Shown piece after piece: positions 56,074 through 64,000 of a stretch of 64,000 nt of DNA. The DNA lies in contig NZ_FNEO01000001.1 of the NCBI RefSeq assembly GCF_900100165.1, positions 248,001 through 312,000 of the forward strand, written 5' to 3'. The position numbers were made by a program, and so were the translations under genes. This stretch comes from Flavobacterium glycines. GTDB lineage: Bacteria > Bacteroidota > Bacteroidia > Flavobacteriales > Flavobacteriaceae. The notes under the pieces are model-generated. The model searched no databases. It worked only from the letters and a program-made list of their open reading frames with translations, and was not told the origin of the DNA. Position 1 is the stretch's first letter. Each line of letters opens with the position of its first letter.

Positions 56074-58542
56074 TTATTTTACTTTAAAAACATAGGTTTT
56101 TCCTGCTGCTGTATTGAAATCATACAACTTAGTTTCAGGAGATTGATAACCTTTTAAAGCAGCTTTTTCTGAAATTAAAGGATCTTTAATAGTTGTTACG
56201 TTGTAGAAAACGTTCGGATTATCTCCTTTGGCTTCCTCCAATTTTACATCACCTACTAACTTCACATCAAACGCCAGACGCAATCTGCAATTTCCTCCTA
56301 ACGTAGATTTTACAGTCAATTGTTTTACCTTGCCATTTTCCCATTCGATAGCTACTTCAAAACCTCCTCTGGCTTTTAAACCACTAACTTTTCCGCTTTT
56401 AAAATCATCAGGCAAAGCAGGAAGCACATAAATAGCGCCATCATAACTTTGCAATAACATCTCGGTAATTCCCGCTGTACATCCAAAATTACCATCAATT
56501 TGAAATGGTGGATGCGCATCTAAAAGATTCGGATAAGTTCCTCCCTGCTGACCTTTGGTTTCCATAGGCGCAGGGCTTAACTGGTCTTTTATCAGTTTAA
56601 AAGCCCTGTTACCATCTAATAAACGAGCCCACCAGTTTACTTTCCAGCCCATAGACCAGCCTGTAGAAACGTCACCTCTTGATACTAAAGTATTTTTAGC
56701 AGCTTCAATCAATTGTGGTGTTCTGAATGGAGAAATTTGTCCTGATGGAAACAATCCGTACAAATGCGAAATGTGTCTGTGATGGTCATTGGGTTTATCC
56801 CAATCATGAAGCCATTCCTGCAATTGTGAATATTGTCCTATTTGCATTGGCGGCAATCTTTTTAATGCAACCGCTACCGAATCAGCAAAAGATTTATCGG
56901 TTTCTAAAACTTTAGCAGCATTAACGATATTATTGAAAGTATCAAAAACCAATTGATTATCCATTGTAGTCCCGGCGGAAACGCCTACACTTTTCTCATA
57001 GGTATTTTCGGGAGACATTGATGGAGCAACCACTAACCATTTGTGTTCAGGCTCTTCCTGAAGTACATCCAGATAAAATTGGGCCGCCCCTTTTAAAACA
57101 GGATAATATTCCTTTAAAAATGCTTTATCTCCTGTATATAGATAATGTTGCCACAAATGCTGGGTAAGCCAGGCGCCTCCCATTGGCCAAAGTCCATAAA
57201 ATCCACCATCAACCACTCCTGTCATGCGCCATAAATCAGTGTTATGGTGCATATTCCAACCTCGGGCGTGATACATTTCTGAAGCACTTTCTTTCCCTGT
57301 TATTGCCAAATCTTTCAGCATACTGAATAAAGGCTGGTGCATTTCGCTCAGGTTTGTTATTTCGGCAGGCCAATAATTCATTTCGGTATTAATGTTCACC
57401 GTGTATTTACTATCCCATGGCGGCGATAATTTATGATTCCAAATTCCCTGAAGATTCGCTGGCTGATTACCCGGCTGTGAACTTGAAATCAATAAATACC
57501 TTCCAAACTGAAAATAAAGCGCTACTAGTTGCGGATCATAAGAAGTTCCAAATTCCTTAATCCTCACATCAGTTGTTTTATTCGACTGAGGTGAATCTCC
57601 TAAATACAAAGATACTCTGTTGAAATATTTTTGATAGGCAATAACGTGATCTTGAAAAGATTTGGCGTAAGTTTTCTTAGAAGCTTTGGCTAAAACTGTT
57701 GCGTTTTTTTCAGAAGGATTTGCCGATAAATCTTTGTAATTTTTAAAATTAGTCGCTATCGCAATTCGGATAATAACCTCATCAGCATCTTTAACGGTTA
57801 ACTTATCAGAAGTTACAGTTAGATTTCCTCCTTGTAAAGTACAGGCCGCTTCTCCAATGAATTTCACTTTACCTATTTTATTGTCAACACTTGCTGTTGT
57901 CCCTTCAAAAAATAGTTTGTTATCCTTTGTCTTAAAATCATGAATTAGCTGCGGAGTTGTTGCCGATAACGAAAAGTTAATGCTTTTTTTCTTATCGGCA
58001 GTTAATTTTACCAAAATAACATCGTCTGCAAAAGAAGCAAACACTTCTCTTTTATATGTTACTCCGTTTGCTTTATAACTCACAGACGAAACTGCTTTTT
58101 CTATATCTAAATCTCGTTTATAATCTGTAAAATTTTCATGACCGGGAAATTCAATCCATAAACTTCCAACAGTTTGGTACGGCATTCCGTAATTAAGATT
58201 AGCAGGTGCCTGTCTCGGGAAAGTTGTATTGGCTAAATCCTGAGCTTCTTTATTTTTCCCGGCAAAAAGTAATTTTCTAATTTCTTCAATATTTGGATAA
58301 ACATTTTTAGGCACATTATTCCCCGGTTCACCAGCCCAAACGGTTTCCTCATTCAATTGCAATTCTTCCTTTTGTGGATTACCAAAAACCATAGCGCCTA
58401 AACGGCCATTACCCAAAGGCAAAGCCTCGTTCCAATTGGTTGCCGGCGTATCGTATTGCAATTTTAATTTTTGTTGGGCATTTCCCTGAAAAACACTTAT
58501 AGAAAGCATTAAACAGCCCGCAATAATCTTAATTCGATTCAT
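56074..58542 (-). CDS. GH95 alpha-L-fucosidase/alpha-L-galactosidase
   Basis: This 822-residue secreted enzyme (signal peptide ending GNAQ) has the N-terminal beta domain (NEALPLGNGRLGAMV) and the (alpha/alpha)6 catalytic domain of GH95, with NINTEMNYWPAE (about residue 380) and DGNFGCTAGI (about 680) holding the family's catalytic residues. GH95 removes alpha-1,2-linked L-fucose or L-galactose, sugars found on pectic and arabinogalactan side chains. Which it prefers is not decided by sequence here. It lies in the operon, 11 bp from the longest possible start of the GH2 gene downstream. Confidence 0.93.
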   Translation of the reverse strand: MNRIKIIAGCLMLSISVFQGNAQQKLKLQYDTPATNWNEALPLGNGRLGAMVFGNPQKEELQLNEETVWAGEPGNNVPKNVYPNIEEIRKLLFAGKNKEAQDLANTTFPRQAPANLNYGMPYQTVGSLWIEFPGHENFTDYKRDLDIEKAVSSVSYKANGVTYKREVFASFADDVILVKLTADKKKSINFSLSATTPQLIHDFKTKDNKLFFEGTTASVDNKIGKVKFIGEAACTLQGGNLTVTSDKLTVKDADEVIIRIAIATNFKNYKDLSANPSEKNATVLAKASKKTYAKSFQDHVIAYQKYFNRVSLYLGDSPQSNKTTDVRIKEFGTSYDPQLVALYFQFGRYLLISSSQPGNQPANLQGIWNHKLSPPWDSKYTVNINTEMNYWPAEITNLSEMHQPLFSMLKDLAITGKESASEMYHARGWNMHHNTDLWRMTGVVDGGFYGLWPMGGAWLTQHLWQHYLYTGDKAFLKEYYPVLKGAAQFYLDVLQEEPEHKWLVVAPSMSPENTYEKSVGVSAGTTMDNQLVFDTFNNIVNAAKVLETDKSFADSVAVALKRLPPMQIGQYSQLQEWLHDWDKPNDHHRHISHLYGLFPSGQISPFRTPQLIEAAKNTLVSRGDVSTGWSMGWKVNWWARLLDGNRAFKLIKDQLSPAPMETKGQQGGTYPNLLDAHPPFQIDGNFGCTAGITEMLLQSYDGAIYVLPALPDDFKSGKVSGLKARGGFEVAIEWENGKVKQLTVKSTLGGNCRLRLAFDVKLVGDVKLEEAKGDNPNVFYNVTTIKDPLISEKAALKGYQSPETKLYDFNTAAGKTYVFKVK

Positions 58543-58617
58543 TTTCTATTCTTTATATTTGATGAAAGTATTTAATTTTCTGATTTTATATATTATCTAA
58601 AATTACTTTGTTCAAAA

Positions 58618-59319
58618 TTATTTGTAAGTATAAGTTACTATCGAAGTCGAATAAGACCCTGACTTATCGATAGTATTAATTTTAATTTGATAAGTAGCAT
58701 TCAATACTGCTGCAAAATCAGCAATTGAAGTAACCGTTTGATTGGTTAAAGACTGAATCACTACATTGTCTTTTTTGATTTCAATATCGTATTTTAAATC
58801 CGCTGTTACAGAATCCTCATCTTTACCTACCCATGACAACGAAGCCATACTTGAAGTACTGTTTACACTAAAATTAATCACCGCCGCATAAGGCACATAG
58901 TTCCCTATTGGGTTTCCGGGTGTGGTAAAGGAATTAGTAGCACTAGCGTTTATCCCGTCATTATTTTTGGCAGTTACAGTCCAGGAATACGTTTTTCCTT
59001 TGTCCAAAACCACTTTGTAAGAAGTAGTGCTGATTTCTTTTTTAAATACTTCAGTCCCAGCCTGAGTTACTGCTAAAACATAAGAAGTGGCATAAGTTGC
59101 AGAAGTCCAACTAAAACTAATTTCTGCTTTGGTATTATCGCTGGCAACAACGGTATAGACACTACAGTTTTCACCATTAGCAGGAAGGGACAAATTAGAT
59201 TTTGCCGGTAAATTCACAACGGGATCTCCATCTGAGTTGCCTCCATCTCTGCCACAGGACACTAAAAGCCCTAAACCAACAAAAAAACATATTGCTTTTA
59301 TATTTTTTATTGTTCTCAT
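58618..59319 (-). CDS. FnIII-domain lipoprotein of the pectin locus
   Basis: This 233-residue protein has a signal peptide and lipobox (LLVSCG), then two fibronectin type III-like domains (about residues 38-135 and 140-233; SFSWTSATYATSYVLAV and the final TYQIKINTIDKSG). Such lipoproteins in these loci may bind glycan at the cell surface. Its ATG overlaps the stop of the PL11 gene (ATGA), so translation of the two is coupled. That suggests a fixed ratio or joint function of lyase and lipoprotein. Confidence 0.85.
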   Translation of the reverse strand: MRTIKNIKAICFFVGLGLLVSCGRDGGNSDGDPVVNLPAKSNLSLPANGENCSVYTVVASDNTKAEISFSWTSATYATSYVLAVTQAGTEVFKKEISTTSYKVVLDKGKTYSWTVTAKNNDGINASATNSFTTPGNPIGNYVPYAAVINFSVNSTSSMASLSWVGKDEDSVTADLKYDIEIKKDNVVIQSLTNQTVTSIADFAAVLNATYQIKINTIDKSGSYSTSIVTYTYK

Positions 59320-61925
59320 TTCAAAATAACTTTAAATGTTTGTATTTCGGCTCCCTGAGTAATTCTTACCAGATACATTCCTACAGTAAATCCTCTTAGA
59401 TTGATACTGTTAGTAGTGTTATCTACTTTTTGCTCCAACACTAGTGTTCCACTAGTAGTGTACACTTGAATTAAACCACTGTTTACTCCTTCAACATTTA
59501 CTACATCACTAGTTGGATTTGGATGTACAACTGCTAAAGAATTCATTTTAAAATTATCTTCAATAATCCCTTGACAATCGCTGTTGGTTTCAATAGTTAC
59601 CGTGTTTGTAGATTGAAGTAAATTAGCATCAATTTCAATTTTAGCTGTTTCGCTGCTGGCTGTAATGTAGGTATTGCTAACTCCGTTAACCGTTACATTA
59701 TACTCATTGCTTCCGGAAACTGTATAACTCACCGTTTTGTTAGATTCTTCTCTCTTAGCAGTCAGAGCCGAAATTTCTTTGACAACTACAGTATAACTTT
59801 CCTGAAACGAAATGGAAGGAATCGCAACAGTAAGCACGTAAGTTCCTGCTGCAAAATCTGATTTCACCCAACTAGTTGCAGTAGTGATAGTTTGATTATT
59901 TAATACCAGGTTAAGTCCGTTTCCTGTAATGGTCAGGTTATACGTATAGCCGTTCAAATCAGTACCAATACTAATTTTTCCATTAGCTTTACCCGGACAA
60001 GTAGGAGTTTCAACATATACTTTAAGTTTTGGAGCAGCAGTTGTGGAATGACCTGCAATCGTAATGTTAGGAGCAGGAATATTTGCATCCATATCTACCC
60101 CCAAATAATAGCCTGGATGTGGTGGTTGATTATACGCCGAATTTTGCCAGGCAATTGCCACTCTGTACTGAGGATCGTGCATTAATGTATATAATTTATT
60201 TGTGGTAGGAATGTTGGTTGTATAAATCCTGATGGAAGTATTGTCATCTTTACGGAATATCACCTCTTCTCTCCAGTCCCCAAAAAGATCCGCGCTCAAA
60301 CAAGGTGTTGCTTTTGTGGTATTATTCGATGAATAACCTGTAGCCGTAAGCATATTAACCGTTTTGCCATTAATAAAATCCCATTTGTCTATTTTATTTG
60401 AATCTAATAATTCACGATTTAAATCCCCATCCCACCAAATAGAGAAATTCTGAGTCGGTTTTTTATTGCTAATTAGGTTTCCTTTACAATCCATTAAATA
60501 GTTTACGCTATTTGCAGTGCCAAAACATTCATAACCTTTGTAACGGGGATCAATATCGGCAGCATTACAGCGTCCTACGTCTCCGGTAGCTGGAATTCCC
60601 CATAAAGTTGTCCCTGTTTTGGCATCCAGAAATACCAACCCATTCGTTTTATATTTAGCAGGTTCTTCTAAGCACTGCCAAATCTCCATCCCCGGACGAT
60701 CCGGATCCATATCGCTCATATGCAAAGCATCACCGTGACCTAAAGTATTTGCAAATAACAAAGTCCCATCATCATCAATAGCACTAGAACCGTTTATTAT
60801 TTCGTCTTTACCATCGCCATCAACATCACCCACGGTCATTTGGTGATTTCCCATACCTGCTGCTCCAGAATTTCCGGAAGTATTGCTGTCAAAAATCCAT
60901 CGTTGCGAAAGTGTACCGTTTCTCCAGTCCCAAGCCACACGTACCAATCTGGTATAATAACCACGGCCCATTACTAAACTTGGTTTTACTCCGTCAAGAT
61001 AAGCAACTGCAGCTATAAAACGATCAACTCTATTACCATAGCTGTCTCCCCAGGAAGAAACGGTTCCTCTTGCCGGCAAATAATCTTTGGAAGCCATTGC
61101 CTTACCGGTTTCTCCATTAAAAATGGTTAAGAATTCCGGTCCGCTTAGAACATACCCAAAAGATTTACTGGTACTATCATGAATCCTGTAATCAGCGGTT
61201 GCATCACCAATAACGACACCAGTTCCATCTATGGTTCCATCCGCTGTCCTACAGGCCATTTCGGCTTTTCCGTCAGAATCCAAATCATACACCATGAATT
61301 GAGTGTAATGTGCGCCGGCGCGAATATTTTTCCCCAAATCGATTCTCCAAAGACGGGTTCCGTCCAATCGGTAACAATCTATATATACATTTCCGGTATA
61401 ACCAGGAAGAGAATTATCTTTTGAATTGGTCGGGTCCCATTTTACAAAAATTTCGTATTGCCCATCACCGTCCACGTCCCCCACACTACAATCATTAACA
61501 TCGTAGGTGTAAGCAACGTTATCCAACGTGGTTCCTCCGGGAGGAACTTGCATGGGAATATCCAAATATTGATTTGCCCATACAGTAGCTGATTCTGAAA
61601 CCGGTTCTTCTACTCCGTTAATAATAGCCCGAACTGTATAAGTCCCGTTAGTAGTGGTTGCATGAGTATAATTAGTGGTAGTTGTAAAAGGACTTCCTGC
61701 CAGTTTTGTTCCGTCACAATATAAATTGTAGCTTACACCAGTGGATTCGGTTCCCAGCATTCTCCAGCCTACATAAACCTTATTAGCATCGAGGCGCGTG
61801 GCAATCAGGCCTCGATTTAGTTTTTCAACATTGCGCTGAGCGATTAGCTGAGCGGTTATTCCAAATAAAAGCAGCACTAAAAAGAATGCTTTTTTGAAAA
61901 GAAATGTTTGTATTTTTTGGTTCAT
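59316..61925 (-). CDS. Rhamnogalacturonan lyase (PL11), type IX sorted
   Basis: This 869-residue secreted lyase cuts the rhamnose-galacturonate backbone of RG-I by beta elimination. After the signal peptide (ending LIAQ), an eight-bladed PL11 propeller holds calcium-type motifs (DVDGDGQYE, DLDSDGKAE, DVDGDGKDE). An Ig-like region follows. The last 75 residues (HPNPTSDVVNVEG, then LRGFTVGMYLVRI) are a type A sorting signal for the type IX system, so the enzyme is secreted to the surface or medium. The start of the FnIII lipoprotein gene overlaps its stop. Confidence 0.95.
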   Translation of the reverse strand: MNQKIQTFLFKKAFFLVLLLFGITAQLIAQRNVEKLNRGLIATRLDANKVYVGWRMLGTESTGVSYNLYCDGTKLAGSPFTTTTNYTHATTTNGTYTVRAIINGVEEPVSESATVWANQYLDIPMQVPPGGTTLDNVAYTYDVNDCSVGDVDGDGQYEIFVKWDPTNSKDNSLPGYTGNVYIDCYRLDGTRLWRIDLGKNIRAGAHYTQFMVYDLDSDGKAEMACRTADGTIDGTGVVIGDATADYRIHDSTSKSFGYVLSGPEFLTIFNGETGKAMASKDYLPARGTVSSWGDSYGNRVDRFIAAVAYLDGVKPSLVMGRGYYTRLVRVAWDWRNGTLSQRWIFDSNTSGNSGAAGMGNHQMTVGDVDGDGKDEIINGSSAIDDDGTLLFANTLGHGDALHMSDMDPDRPGMEIWQCLEEPAKYKTNGLVFLDAKTGTTLWGIPATGDVGRCNAADIDPRYKGYECFGTANSVNYLMDCKGNLISNKKPTQNFSIWWDGDLNRELLDSNKIDKWDFINGKTVNMLTATGYSSNNTTKATPCLSADLFGDWREEVIFRKDDNTSIRIYTTNIPTTNKLYTLMHDPQYRVAIAWQNSAYNQPPHPGYYLGVDMDANIPAPNITIAGHSTTAAPKLKVYVETPTCPGKANGKISIGTDLNGYTYNLTITGNGLNLVLNNQTITTATSWVKSDFAAGTYVLTVAIPSISFQESYTVVVKEISALTAKREESNKTVSYTVSGSNEYNVTVNGVSNTYITASSETAKIEIDANLLQSTNTVTIETNSDCQGIIEDNFKMNSLAVVHPNPTSDVVNVEGVNSGLIQVYTTSGTLVLEQKVDNTTNSINLRGFTVGMYLVRITQGAEIQTFKVILK

Positions 61926-61995
61926 AATTGATAAAGTTGGTTGTAATACAGTTTTTAATACATAAAGAATTCGTTGATTAACATTAATTTGAAAT

Positions 61996-62025
61996 TAAAA
62001 AAGCATTTAAATTTAATAAATGCTG
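61996..62025 (-). terminator. Terminator after CE8
   Basis: The minus strand reads AGCATTTA...TAAATGCTTTTTT, an eight-base stem followed by a T run. So CE8 may be transcribed separately from PL11, at least in part. Confidence 0.75.
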
Positions 62026-62055
62026 TTGTCATGAGTGATGAACTCAGTTATACAT

Positions 62056-63081
62056 TTATTTTTTATATAAATCATCAATGATTTTCTTTGGATTCCAATC
62101 TTTAAAAATAGCTGCAAGAGTATATTCTTTAGTAAACTGTTCTGATGTTAACAAATGGGACCAACTCACACGTGAGGCTGTGTTTCCTCCTGCTCCTGTA
62201 GATTGATATTCGCCATAAAAAGTGGTAGTTTCTGCTTCCGGTTTACTCCAGTTATGCCAGCCTTCCTGTTTAATATGTGCAGCCATTTCGCATTCAATAA
62301 AAACTGTTTTAGCATAAGGTCGCCAGGGTCTTCCTAAATAATAGCTGCTATTTTCTGAATTTGTAGTCAATTTGCAATTTAAAAACACCAAGCCATAAGG
62401 AGTGTTTTCCAAAGTGCTGGCTGCGGTTAAGTAGGAACCTCCTTTTTTAGCAAAAATTTCGCATTGATCAAAAACAGCCGTTGAGGCACCAAAAATAAAA
62501 TCAGTTGTCCCTTCGATATAGCAGTTTTTATAATACTGCCTGCTTGTGGCACTACGAGGGTAAAGCGTATCCTGAAAACCCAGAAATTTGCAATTCTCAA
62601 AAATAATTTTATCCCCATCAACCCTTACCGCCACTGCCTGTCCAACTGGTCCTGATGCATTTTCGAAGGTGATATTTTTAGCTTTAAAATTATCGGCTGT
62701 AACAATAAAACTGGCCGATCCGGATGTTCCTATACCTTCTCCTGAAGCATTTTTCTTCGAAGCATAATCATCATACGTAAGAACGACATTTTCTTTACTT
62801 TCTCCAATTAAAGTAATATTGTTTTTATCCTTGATTACTTCCAATTTCTCTTTATAAACGCCATTTTTTATTAAAATTTTAGTCTCCTTTGTCTTAAGAG
62901 GCGCAACTGAATTCAATGCTTCCTGTACCGTTTTATAATCAGCTGTACCATCAGCAGCAACAATTATATCATAGGCCTTTACTTTTTCTATTTGGATTTT
63001 ACCTTTTCTGGAATAACTAGCTGCCTCAACAAAAAAACTATTCGTTAAAAAAACAGAAGCCATCAAAAATTTCGCAATCAT
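62056..63081 (-). CDS. Pectin methylesterase (CE8)
   Basis: This 341-residue secreted esterase (signal peptide ending VEAAS) removes methyl groups from homogalacturonan. The right-handed beta helix has all CE8 residues: Gln149 (GQAVAVR), Gln170 and Asp171 (GFQDTLY), Asp194 (TDFIFGAS), and Arg251 with Trp253 (LGRPWRPY). Length is normal. De-esterified chains are then open to pectate lyases or galacturonases, which are not in the window. A C-rich motif pair and -7 box in its leader match those of the HTCS gene. Confidence 0.95.
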   Translation of the reverse strand: MIAKFLMASVFLTNSFFVEAASYSRKGKIQIEKVKAYDIIVAADGTADYKTVQEALNSVAPLKTKETKILIKNGVYKEKLEVIKDKNNITLIGESKENVVLTYDDYASKKNASGEGIGTSGSASFIVTADNFKAKNITFENASGPVGQAVAVRVDGDKIIFENCKFLGFQDTLYPRSATSRQYYKNCYIEGTTDFIFGASTAVFDQCEIFAKKGGSYLTAASTLENTPYGLVFLNCKLTTNSENSSYYLGRPWRPYAKTVFIECEMAAHIKQEGWHNWSKPEAETTTFYGEYQSTGAGGNTASRVSWSHLLTSEQFTKEYTLAAIFKDWNPKKIIDDLYKK

Positions 63082-63410
63082 TATTTTATTTTTTAATCAT
63101 TAATATTATTGGTTGAATGAATTTTCACCCTACAAATTATTATTCCTCTTTTTATAAGCTATTTACTAGTTTAACAAATATAAAACTACTTCAATCAAAT
63201 AATGGTGGTAAAAAACAATTTGAGGGGGGGCATATTACTTTATTTACAGTAATTGGAGCAAAAACAAATAAGTATTGTAGCAGTTTTAGTATTGTTTTAG
63301 TTGCAGATAAAATGCAATAATTAATACTAAATATCTCTTATTAATTTTGAATTAATTCAATCTTTAAAAAAAGAGGGGAATTCTGAAAATCCCCCTCCTA
63401 TAAAAAATAT
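63082..63410. promoter_or_regulatory. CE8 leader with candidate HTCS operator
   Basis: On the minus strand, ATGCCCCCCC (63233 down to 63224) and ACCACC (63209 down to 63204) are 21 bp apart. TATATTTG (63182 down to 63175) follows after 21 bp. The G7 run at 63224-63230 stands out in this AT-rich gap. On the right is a terminator for the next gene. No small gene is supported in these 329 bp. Confidence 0.6.
63367..63396 (-). terminator. Terminator after the DUF5123-like gene
   Basis: The minus strand has GGGGGATTTTCAGAATTCCCC, then TCTTTTTTT, a short stem with a strong T run. Confidence 0.75.
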
Positions 63411-64000
63411 CTAGTTAAACCATCTTTTATCACCGGCAACTCCTGTTCCGGCAAAACCTATTCCTTCCTTAACATGGAAATCCCCATTGGCAGGATTAAC
63501 AAACAAACCATAAATAGTAGACGGCACAACTGTTATTCCGTTAAACGGTCTAACATCTACAATCATATCGTTAGTTTTATAACTGCCTGTATAAGAAATT
63601 GGGATATTGCTATAAGTTCCGTTAGTATCATTAATTTTAGCACCTCCGTTTGGTCCTCCTAAAATAAGATTTTGAATAGAAACTTGTGAAGGCTTTGCAT
63701 TATCAAATAACCAAAGGTGACTCATTGCCATATTGATATTTACACAAGTAATGTTCTTGAAATTAACTTTAGTAGCGATACGAATATCTCCAAAACGGGT
63801 ACTTATTTCTGTAAAAGTACAATTGGTCGCATTTATAGAATTAACAATACCTCCAGCTCCAACATTAAACACACCGTAACCTCCTGTATTTGAAATCCAT
63901 GTATTGTTTACATTAATATCTTTTATAACAGATGCTCCACTAACCCTAACAATAGAATTGATATTAGACACATTACAACCTTCAACAGTAATGTTATTGA
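63411..64000 (-). CDS. DUF5123/DUF4957-like beta-helix protein (3' part)
   Basis: This is the C-terminal portion of a larger protein open to the right window edge; the frame continues past the first in-window start-like codon. The sequence repeats short parallel beta-helix turns (NNITVEGCNVSNIN, NATNCTFTEIS, VNFKNITCVNIN) and ends GDFHVKEGIG...GDKRWFN, which is the usual end of DUF5123 proteins in Bacteroidota pectin loci. Such lipoproteins are thought to bind pectic chains at the surface. The genes usually follow a SusC/SusD pair, so that pair is expected beyond 64 kb. Confidence 0.72.
   Translation of the reverse strand, partial: NNITVEGCNVSNINSIVRVSGASVIKDINVNNTWISNTGGYGVFNVGAGGIVNSINATNCTFTEISTRFGDIRIATKVNFKNITCVNINMAMSHLWLFDNAKPSQVSIQNLILGGPNGGAKINDTNGTYSNIPISYTGSYKTNDMIVDVRPFNGITVVPSTIYGLFVNPANGDFHVKEGIGFAGTGVAGDKRWFN

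Overview
The window is about 35% G+C and looks like a chromosomal segment of a Flavobacterium-type member of the Bacteroidota. The main signs are promoters of the TTTG / TAnnTTTG type, a MurF-Alr fusion protein, a type IX secretion sorting domain, a hybrid two-component regulator (HTCS), several DUF families common in Flavobacteriaceae, and AT-rich intergenic palindromes. I identified all genes from protein motifs and remembered family features, with no database search.

Region 1 (1-4 kb) is an amino-acid operon: the end of leuC, then leuD, a LeuA-family synthase that resembles citramalate synthase, and leuB. Region 2 (4-30 kb) is mostly housekeeping. It holds an RRM protein, a lipoprotein, rpsP-rimM, a tRNA methyltransferase, a frameshifted LysE-type exporter, glutaryl-CoA dehydrogenase, a DUF3050 protein, an Fe-S group (ferredoxin, NifU-like, Mrp), an alkyltransferase-like protein, trmB, amt, an L,D-transpeptidase, a hibernation factor, a prolyl oligopeptidase, a TonB receptor with a small His/Cys-rich partner, an orphan nuclease-like gene, asd, mscL, murF-alr and small envelope proteins.

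Region 3 (30.6-64 kb) is a large carbohydrate-utilisation region. The left block (30.6-42.4 kb) has mannonate dehydratase, a fructuronate reductase-like SDR, a DUF4861 protein, a tandem double-GH43 lipoprotein, a LacZ-type GH2, a BNR_4 propeller protein and a divergent GntR/sugar-binding regulator. It looks suited to glucuronate- and galactose-containing side chains, such as those of arabinogalactan. The centre has a remnant of an SGNH hydrolase gene, a second GH2 and an HTCS regulator. The right block (50-64 kb) runs entirely leftwards: DUF5123-like beta-helix protein (partial), pectin methylesterase (CE8), rhamnogalacturonan lyase (PL11, type IX sorted), an FnIII lipoprotein, GH95, a third GH2, GH105 and GH43. 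This set fits pectin and rhamnogalacturonan-I breakdown. No SusC/SusD pair is in the window, so I infer it lies just beyond 64 kb.

The most interesting new signal is regulatory. The leaders of the HTCS gene and of CE8 share an architecture of two C-rich half-sites 21 bp apart followed 21-22 nt later by a TAnnTTTG -7 box, which is a candidate HTCS operator. A separate AraR-like palindrome, with an 11-bp inverted partner, lies in the GntR/BNR_4 divergent region. Several families of dispersed intergenic inverted repeats occur, one in four copies between 19.9 and 34.2 kb.
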